Assembly (NCBI GenBank): GCA_049426725.1
Contig: JBMSYN010000017.1
Location: 1 to 47,896, forward strand
Direction of reading: 5' to 3'
DNA from: UBA961 sp049426725
GTDB taxonomy: Bacteria; Bacteroidota; Ignavibacteria; Kapaibacteriales; UBA961
DNA: 47,896 nucleotides
In this document: in pieces, positions 42,281-47,896 of the stretch
How positions within the stretch are numbered: the first letter of the stretch is position 1
Layout of the letters: every line of letters begins with the position of its first letter
Notes under the pieces: generated by a model
What the model was told of the DNA's origin: nothing
What the model saw: the letters and a program-made list of their open reading frames with translations, nothing else
Database searches by the model: none
Program-made: the position numbers and the translations under genes

Positions 42281-43008
42281 AATAATTGTTGCAATGATGG
42301 TAAACCGAGAGCATCGATTGTCAAGAAGCCTTCTCCATATTCCACACCAATCATTGAGCCAAAATAACGTGCTCTTGCATGTACAGCATCCATGAAATGT
42401 GAAGTAGAGATGAGTGTTTCAGGACCTTCTGTTTCTTTTCCAGGAACATATACCTGACTTTCATAACATTGAATAGCGGCTATTTTTGAGTCAAATGTAT
42501 GAGATATGTCAATGATAAAATCTGGTTCTTGATGATAAGCTTGAATATAAGAATACAATGACTTTGGTCGCCAAGGCATAGTTTCTTTGCCATCATAGTG
42601 TAATGACTTTTTATGCAATCCAGCAGTGAAATAGGCTTCTCGCACAATAGAGTGCATACCTTGATGATCGGGATGTCTTTCAAACTTCGGGGGAAGTAGA
42701 ATTAATTTTGGTTGAATCAGTCTAATATATGTGGCAACTCTATCTGCATATTCTTTCGAAGGACGAAGGTTGCCATCTTCAAATTCAAGGTTAATTCTTT
42801 GATGAACATCCAATACTATATCAGCTTTTGCCGCCTCAGTATTTCTCTGTTCTATTGAACCTCGCGAACCCAACTCACCTCTTGTTGCATCAATCAATGT
42901 AACTTTAAGTCCCCTGAGAGTGCAGTCTTTGATGACTCCTCCACAACCAAGTTCAGCATCATCGGGATGAGCTGAAAAGACAATGATATCAGATTGCAAA
43001 ATAGACAT
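42277..43008 (-). CDS. bshB1: Bacillithiol biosynthesis deacetylase BshB1
   Basis: BshB1 deacetylates GlcNAc-malate in bacillithiol synthesis. The LmbE-like fold is shown by F-S-A-H-P-D-D-A-E-L-G-C-G-G (zinc His and Asp), R-G-E-L-G-S-R-G and P-P-K-F-E-R-H-P-D-H (zinc His). The length of 243 and the R-G-E-L-G-S-R-G motif fit BshB1 rather than other PIG-L family members. bshA and bshC are not in the window. Confidence 0.92.
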   Translation of the reverse strand: MSILQSDIIVFSAHPDDAELGCGGVIKDCTLRGLKVTLIDATRGELGSRGSIEQRNTEAAKADIVLDVHQRINLEFEDGNLRPSKEYADRVATYIRLIQPKLILLPPKFERHPDHQGMHSIVREAYFTAGLHKKSLHYDGKETMPWRPKSLYSYIQAYHQEPDFIIDISHTFDSKIAAIQCYESQVYVPGKETEGPETLISTSHFMDAVHARARYFGSMIGVEYGEGFLTIDALGLPSLQQLL

Positions 43009-43011
43009 GGA

Positions 43012-43227
43012 TCACAGTTTGGTAAATCGTGCTAGTACAAAACGAACTATGAGAAAACCAATTCCCACTATAAGAATCAGCCCCATTCCAATTGAAGTTA
43101 ATGTACCGACGGTTTCACTACCTGTTGCTTCAACCATCAAAACAGAAGCTTCCTGGCTAATAACAATTGCAGATATAGTGTATAAAAATACACTTGCAGC
43201 GATAAGGAAGAGATAAATAACAGTCAT
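43012..43227 (-). CDS. Small two-helix membrane protein, unknown function
   Basis: The 71-residue protein has two hydrophobic helices (about residues 3-22 and 43-65), joined by a polar acidic segment (E-A-S-V-L-M-V-E-A-T-G-S-E) and followed by a basic tail. It lies 3 bases upstream of bshB1 and 20 after ispH, all on one strand, which supports it as real. I recognise no family. Confidence 0.55.
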   Translation of the reverse strand: MTVIYLFLIAASVFLYTISAIVISQEASVLMVEATGSETVGTLTSIGMGLILIVGIGFLIVRFVLARFTKL

Positions 43228-43247
43228 GATATTCTCTTAAAATTGCT

Positions 43248-44156
43248 TTATGATGACACTAATTTACTAAGATGATCTTTAACATGATTCATATACCACT
43301 GAGGAGTGGATGTAGCCCCTGTTATACCTACTGAAGATTTACCTTTAAACCAATCAGGATTGATCTCGGCAATGTCTTCAATAAAGAATGTATTGGAATT
43401 AACTTCTTTACAGACATCAAATAATACTTTTCCATTTGAACTTGCTTTTCCTGCCACGAAAACAATTACATCATGATCCTGCGCATACTTTCGGAGCATG
43501 TCTTCTCTACCGGATACCTGACCACAGATTGTATCTTTTGCATGAAATTCAGTGGCAATCCCTTCCATTGTATCAACAATTAAATCCTTGATGCGACTTT
43601 GCAATGCTTCCTTTATTAACAAAAAAGTGGGACGATCCATCGTTGTCTGTGAAAATAGAACAGTTTTCTTGTCTAAATGAACATATGATAAAGCTTCATC
43701 AACGGTCAATACTACAATGCACTCGTCATTGCAAACACCACGAACGCCCAATACCTCAGCATGATCTTCCTTTCCAAAAATCACGATCTGATATCCTTGG
43801 TCATAAAACTTTCGGACTCTTTCTTGCAATTTTGTGACAACAGGACAAGTAGCATCAATAATTTCTATACCTAGTTCAAATGCTCTGCGATATGTTGCGG
43901 GAGGTTCACCATGAGCTCTGATGAGAACTTTGGGTTTTATTCCTTTCTTATTGGCTTCATCGGCGATTCTTGGAAAGTCACTAACTGAGATTGTCTCCAA
44001 ACCCTTCTCTTGCAATCTTTGAATCTCTTTGGGATTATGTATGATATGTCCAAGAACATACACCTTCCCATCTATCTCCAATGATTCTTCTGCAATTTCA
44101 ACGGTTCTTACAACGCCCCAACAGAAGCCGGAATATTTATCTATGGTTACTGACAT
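43248..44156 (-). CDS. ispH: 4-hydroxy-3-methylbut-2-enyl diphosphate reductase
   Basis: IspH makes IPP and DMAPP in the last MEP step with an iron-sulfur cluster. The three cluster cysteines are visible: C12 (G-F-C-W-G-V), C104 (I-D-A-T-C-P-V-V) and C211 (T-I-C-G-Q). Other conserved sites are A-H-G-E-P, G-K-E-D-H-A-E-V and G-I-T-G-A-T-S-T-P. The length of 302 is normal. It follows cmk after 15 bases, and ispD is also in this window. Confidence 0.97.
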   Translation of the reverse strand: MSVTIDKYSGFCWGVVRTVEIAEESLEIDGKVYVLGHIIHNPKEIQRLQEKGLETISVSDFPRIADEANKKGIKPKVLIRAHGEPPATYRRAFELGIEIIDATCPVVTKLQERVRKFYDQGYQIVIFGKEDHAEVLGVRGVCNDECIVVLTVDEALSYVHLDKKTVLFSQTTMDRPTFLLIKEALQSRIKDLIVDTMEGIATEFHAKDTICGQVSGREDMLRKYAQDHDVIVFVAGKASSNGKVLFDVCKEVNSNTFFIEDIAEINPDWFKGKSSVGITGATSTPQWYMNHVKDHLSKLVSS

Positions 44157-44171
44157 ATGATCACCATTATC

Positions 44172-44858
44172 TTACTTTTTTAAAATTGTATATGCTTCGC
44201 TAATGATAGCATTTGCTTGATCTTCGATTGTTAAATCAGTTGTATCCAATAGTATTGCATCATCAGCCATTTTTAGTGGATCAATCTCTCGATTTGAATC
44301 ATATTGATCGCGTTCTTTCATTTTTTGAATCAATTCCTCTATTGTAGGCAAATTATCTGAATGTTTATTCTGCATTTCCTGTAATCTGCGAATAGCCCTC
44401 TTTTCTATATCTGCGATCATGAATATCTTAAGATTGGCTTGAGGGAAAACAGCAGTGCCAATATCTCTACCGTCCATGACAACACTTTGAGATTTGCCTA
44501 TGTTCCTTTGCAAAGAAACCATCTTCTCACGTACTGCTTTTAAAGAACTGATGAAACTAACTTCTTCTGTTACTTCTGAAGTCCGAATATCATTTGTAAC
44601 ATCTTCTCCATCTAGCAAAGTCCTTTGTTGATGTGAATCGGGCTCAAGAATCATGCTTATATCAGGCAGATGCATCAAAAAAGTATCAATATTCGGCTTT
44701 CCTTCTCGCAACCAAGCCAATGTCACTGCTCTGTACATTGCACCTGTGTCTACATATAAGAATCCCAATTTCTTGGCAACCAAACGGGCTGTTGTTGATT
44801 TTCCTGAACCTGCAGGCCCATCGATGGCTATGATAATATGTGATTGCGCTTCAGTCAT
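44172..44858 (-). CDS. cmk: Cytidylate kinase
   Basis: Cmk phosphorylates CMP and dCMP. The P-loop is D-G-P-A-G-S-G-K-S-T-T at residues 13-23, then Y-V-D-T-G-A-M-Y-R-A-V-T and D-G-R-D-I-G-T-A-V-F-P. The length of 228 is standard. It overlaps the kdsB gene upstream by 4 bases (ATGA). CMP released by KdsB-linked reactions can be recycled by it. Confidence 0.96.
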   Translation of the reverse strand: MTEAQSHIIIAIDGPAGSGKSTTARLVAKKLGFLYVDTGAMYRAVTLAWLREGKPNIDTFLMHLPDISMILEPDSHQQRTLLDGEDVTNDIRTSEVTEEVSFISSLKAVREKMVSLQRNIGKSQSVVMDGRDIGTAVFPQANLKIFMIADIEKRAIRRLQEMQNKHSDNLPTIEELIQKMKERDQYDSNREIDPLKMADDAILLDTTDLTIEDQANAIISEAYTILKK

Positions 44859-45589
44859 CTATTCAATTTATTAAGTGCAGCTTGATAATCATCTAAGGTG
44901 TCTATGCCAAAACCATCATAATCCAATTCAATGCATGCATACTTTTTACCTTGTTCCATTAAACGCAATTGTTCAAGCTTTTCAAATACTTCATATTTGC
45001 TTTGTGGTAACTCAGTAAAAAAACGAAGTACATCGGTTCTATATGAATATATGCCAATATGCTTTTTATATATTTGGCTTTCTTTCACGAATCCTTCTCT
45101 ATTACATGGTATAGGTGCACGTGAAAAATACATTGCACAATCATTATGATCGGTTACCACTTTTACTACAGAAGTAGAATATAATTCGGATTCATCCTTT
45201 ATAGGAGTAATGCCTGTACAGACATCATATGTATTATATGTATGTGCTTCAACGATTGCTTGAATATGAGTTGCTGACAAAAAGGGTTCATCAGCTTGTA
45301 CATTCACAATAATATCAGCACTTATACCATACTTCTGATATGCTTCATAAATTCGGTCAGTTCCAGATTCATGATGGCTATCAGTCATGATGACTTTTGC
45401 ACCAAATTGTGAACAGTGTGAAGATATCTCAGAATTATCCGTAGCAATGATGACATCTGAAAACAATGGTACTTTTTTACAATTATCATATACATGTTGA
45501 ATGATGGTTTTATCACCCAAAGGCAATAATAATTTACCATTCAAACGAACAGAATTTAATCGAGCCGGTATGATGCAAATAATATTCAT
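44855..45589 (-). CDS. kdsB: 3-deoxy-manno-octulosonate cytidylyltransferase
   Basis: KdsB makes CMP-Kdo for LPS inner core, which implies a Gram-negative envelope. Family motifs are I-I-P-A-R-L-N-S-V-R-L-N-G-K (N-terminal nucleotide site), V-N-V-Q-A-D-E-P-F and H-I-G-I-Y-S-Y-R. The usual R-x-x-S-T-R-L-P-G-K is slightly altered to R-L-N-S-V-R-L-N-G-K. The length of 244 is normal. The gene is downstream of mfd after 3 bases. Confidence 0.94.
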   Translation of the reverse strand: MNIICIIPARLNSVRLNGKLLLPLGDKTIIQHVYDNCKKVPLFSDVIIATDNSEISSHCSQFGAKVIMTDSHHESGTDRIYEAYQKYGISADIIVNVQADEPFLSATHIQAIVEAHTYNTYDVCTGITPIKDESELYSTSVVKVVTDHNDCAMYFSRAPIPCNREGFVKESQIYKKHIGIYSYRTDVLRFFTELPQSKYEVFEKLEQLRLMEQGKKYACIELDYDGFGIDTLDDYQAALNKLNR

Positions 45590-45592
45590 GAA

Positions 45593-47896
45593 TCAACTCA
45601 TTATCATGAATCGTTGAAGATTTGATAAAATTGATAATGCCTCTTCGCGAGTAGAGCATGGGATATGTAATACAACTTTACTGTCTTTATTGATCATATT
45701 TCCAAAATTTCCGGTTGCTACAGCATCAAGAATACCAGGAAAAACAGTAGTATAAAAAGCTGCATTATTATCCGGTGGAAACTCTATAGACATTACATTG
45801 CCTTTGTATAAGATTCGGTTAAATCCAAATAGCAATGCCATAATGCGAAGTCTTATTGCAAAAATAAGGTTTTCTGCCACTTGAGGTAATGTTCCATATC
45901 GATCTATGAGCTCAGAAATGATGGACGATAACTCAGAATCAGACCTCACATTGTAAAGTCGCCTGTAATATTCAAATCTATCACCATCATGTGAGATATA
46001 TGAAGAAGGCAACATCGCATCGCTAGCCACATCTATTGCAATGTCAAGATTAGTGTGTTTGGTCTTTTTGTCTGAGACATAATCTTTGAATAAATCAGAG
46101 AATTCTTCTTCTTTCAACTCCGAAACAGCTTCTTCAAGAATTGTTTGATAAAGTTCTAGACCCATATCTGCAATAAATCCGCTTTGTTCGGCACCAAGTA
46201 GATTCCCGGCACCTCTGATTTCCATATCACGCATGGCAAGATGGAATCCACTACCTAGTTCAGTAAACTCTTCCAAGGCTTGCAATCTTCTTACGGCTTG
46301 CGGCGTAATGCTTTGAATAGGCGGAATGACTAAATGACAATATGCCTGCGTATTTGATCTTCCCACTCTGCCTCGTAATTGATAGAGCTCTGCAAGTCCA
46401 AAGTCATCGGCATTATTGATGATTATTGTGTTTGCATTTGGTATATCAAGACCTGATTCTACGATTTTTGTGCTTAAAAGACAATCAATCTTCTTTTCCA
46501 AAAAACCTTCCATAACCCTTTCTAACTGATCTGATTCCATTTGACCATGGGCTTTCGCACATTTAAGAGAAGGAAAAACTCGCAATAGCTTCTGATGTAT
46601 GGCATCTAGATCTTTGATGGTATCATTTACCACATATATTTGTCCACCTCTTGAAACCTCTCTCTCAATTGATTCATGAATCAATTCATCATCCCATTCA
46701 TGTATCACTGTATGAATTGGAAGTCTATTTCTTGGGGGTGTTTCTATAATGCTTAAATCTCTTGCACCCATCAAAGAAAAGTTCAATGTTCTAGGAATAG
46801 GTGTAGCGGTTAATGTCAAAGTATCAACAGATACACGAAGATTGCGAAGTTTTTCTTTTGCGGAAACTCCGAATCTTTGTTCTTCATCTATGATCAAAAG
46901 ACCTAAGTCTTTAAATCTTATATCTTTACTTAATATCCTATGCGTTCCTATCAAGATATCTATTGTACCATTTGAGATTTGTTCTGCTATGGTTTTTTGA
47001 TCAGATGTCTGGCGGAATCTACTTGTCACTTCCACTTTGATGGGATATTTCTTTAATCGATCTGAAAATGTGTTGAAATGTTGATGAGCCAATATTGTCG
47101 TAGGCACCAATACTGCAACTTGCTTCCCTGCTTGAACGGCTTTGAATGCAGCTCTGATTGCTACTTCTGTTTTGCCGAATCCAACATCACCGCAGATCAA
47201 TCTATCCATTGGCAATGTACTTTCCATGTCTCTTTTCACATCTTCTGTAGCTTTGGCTTGATCTTCGGTATCTTCATACATGAATGAAGCTTCTAATTCT
47301 TTTTGCCAATGGGTATCTGCAGGAAATTGAAAACCTGGTTCAGATTTGCGCATTGCATAGAGTTTGATCAATTCTCTTGCAATGTCTTTTATTCGCTTTT
47401 TGGTTCTTTGTTTTTTCTTCTCCCATTCAGATGAACCAAGTCTGCTTAATGTAGGCTTTGATGATTCTTGTGCTGCATATTTCTGAACTTTGTGAATATT
47501 ATTTAGGTGAACAAATAAGACATCTCCACCGTGATATAATAATCGAATGCATTCTTGTTCTTGTTCATTGATCTTTATTGTCACCAAACCATCATATTGA
47601 CCAATTCCTTTATCGATATGAACAACATAATCACCAATATGCATTTGCTGAAGCTCTTTGAGCGTGATTCCTGAAAAGCGTTTTGCATGTTGCGATTTCT
47701 GAAAATGCTTCCGCTCAAATAATTGATGTTCAGTTATAACGGCTAATTGTAGGCCAGGGCACATAAAACCTGTAGAGAATGTCCGATCAACCCACTTGAT
47801 TTGCTTTAAAGCTTCTTCTTCACTTATCTTGTCAGGTATAATACCATCAATAACATCATCCTGTTCCATTGCCATCAAAAAGAGCTCTTTGAATCG
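45593..47896 (-). CDS. mfd: Transcription-repair coupling factor (N-terminus beyond window)
   Basis: Mfd removes stalled RNA polymerase at DNA lesions and recruits UvrA. The reading frame is open to the window edge, so roughly the first quarter (the UvrB-like region) is missing. What is present: a CarD-like RNA polymerase-interaction domain (about residues 35-100 of this piece, G-D-Y-V-V-H-I-D-K-G-I-G), and a RecG-like helicase core with Walker A G-D-V-G-F-G-K-T-E, D-E-E-Q-R-F-G-V and T-A-T-P-I-P-R-T-L, then motif VI in Q-L-R-G-R-V-G-R-S. After these comes a C-terminal TRCF domain (about 620-761). Confidence 0.95.
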   Translation of the reverse strand, partial: RFKELFLMAMEQDDVIDGIIPDKISEEEALKQIKWVDRTFSTGFMCPGLQLAVITEHQLFERKHFQKSQHAKRFSGITLKELQQMHIGDYVVHIDKGIGQYDGLVTIKINEQEQECIRLLYHGGDVLFVHLNNIHKVQKYAAQESSKPTLSRLGSSEWEKKKQRTKKRIKDIARELIKLYAMRKSEPGFQFPADTHWQKELEASFMYEDTEDQAKATEDVKRDMESTLPMDRLICGDVGFGKTEVAIRAAFKAVQAGKQVAVLVPTTILAHQHFNTFSDRLKKYPIKVEVTSRFRQTSDQKTIAEQISNGTIDILIGTHRILSKDIRFKDLGLLIIDEEQRFGVSAKEKLRNLRVSVDTLTLTATPIPRTLNFSLMGARDLSIIETPPRNRLPIHTVIHEWDDELIHESIEREVSRGGQIYVVNDTIKDLDAIHQKLLRVFPSLKCAKAHGQMESDQLERVMEGFLEKKIDCLLSTKIVESGLDIPNANTIIINNADDFGLAELYQLRGRVGRSNTQAYCHLVIPPIQSITPQAVRRLQALEEFTELGSGFHLAMRDMEIRGAGNLLGAEQSGFIADMGLELYQTILEEAVSELKEEEFSDLFKDYVSDKKTKHTNLDIAIDVASDAMLPSSYISHDGDRFEYYRRLYNVRSDSELSSIISELIDRYGTLPQVAENLIFAIRLRIMALLFGFNRILYKGNVMSIEFPPDNNAAFYTTVFPGILDAVATGNFGNMINKDSKVVLHIPCSTREEALSILSNLQRFMIMS

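Overview
The window is AT-rich chromosomal DNA, almost fully coding, from a Gram-negative bacterium of the Bacteroidota/Chlorobiota/Ignavibacteriota (FCB) group. A Kapabacteria- or Ignavibacteria-like member is my best guess, by inference. The evidence is several secreted proteins with type IX secretion-like C-terminal domains, the bacillithiol gene bshB1, a menaquinone methyltransferase, the LPS gene kdsB, MEP-pathway isoprenoid genes, and TAnnTTTG promoter elements like the Bacteroidota -7 box. I see no tRNA, rRNA, CRISPR array, insertion sequence, prophage or integrase. No gene-free stretch exceeds 300 bases; the longest is about 238 bases (32086-32323).

Left part (1-13078, mostly + strand). 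A histone H1-like Lys/Ala/Pro repeat runs into a DksA/TraR-type protein through an apparent -1 frameshift site. Then come lspA and an RluD-family pseudouridine synthase, a 1353-residue secreted protein with ten Ig/PKD-like modules, a metallophosphoesterase and a predicted outer-membrane protein. A YbjN-like/PspA pair lies on the - strand. recR follows, in tight coupling with a lipoprotein and an OmpA-family envelope protein.

Middle (13079-32085). A - strand block holds a Gly/Ser/Phe/Arg-rich membrane protein, an unknown internally duplicated protein, aat, trmB, a penicillin acylase-family hydrolase and a HAD phosphatase. A + strand CoA-transferase meets a convergent FlK-like thioesterase. A compact + strand cluster for tRNA/rRNA modification and nucleotide metabolism follows (mtaB, truA, tadA, rsmI, tmk). 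A long - strand block then reads nuoD, terminator, ispD, sugar-nucleotide reductase, two paralogous 3-hydroxyacyl-CoA dehydrogenases, dtd, murB, a divergent aspartokinase and a small unknown protein.

Right part (32086-47896). On the + strand are two large secreted proteins with type IX-like tails, then a lone sugar-ABC-type permease overlapping an AMP-dependent acyl ligase. On the - strand are two small lipoproteins, menG, a TonB-receptor-like barrel, bshB1, a small membrane protein, ispH, cmk, kdsB and the C-terminal three quarters of mfd, which runs off the window.

Most of this is housekeeping: translation quality control, RNA modification, envelope and isoprenoid synthesis, DNA repair. 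I did not find a convincing new multi-gene system. The most noteworthy signal is the dnaX-type slippery heptamer A AAA AAG followed directly by UAA at 318-327. It would join the H1-like repeat to the DksA-like domain. A homopolymer sequencing error is the main alternative. Secondary points are nuoD and an ABC permease standing apart from their usual partners, and a recurring promoter-like element.
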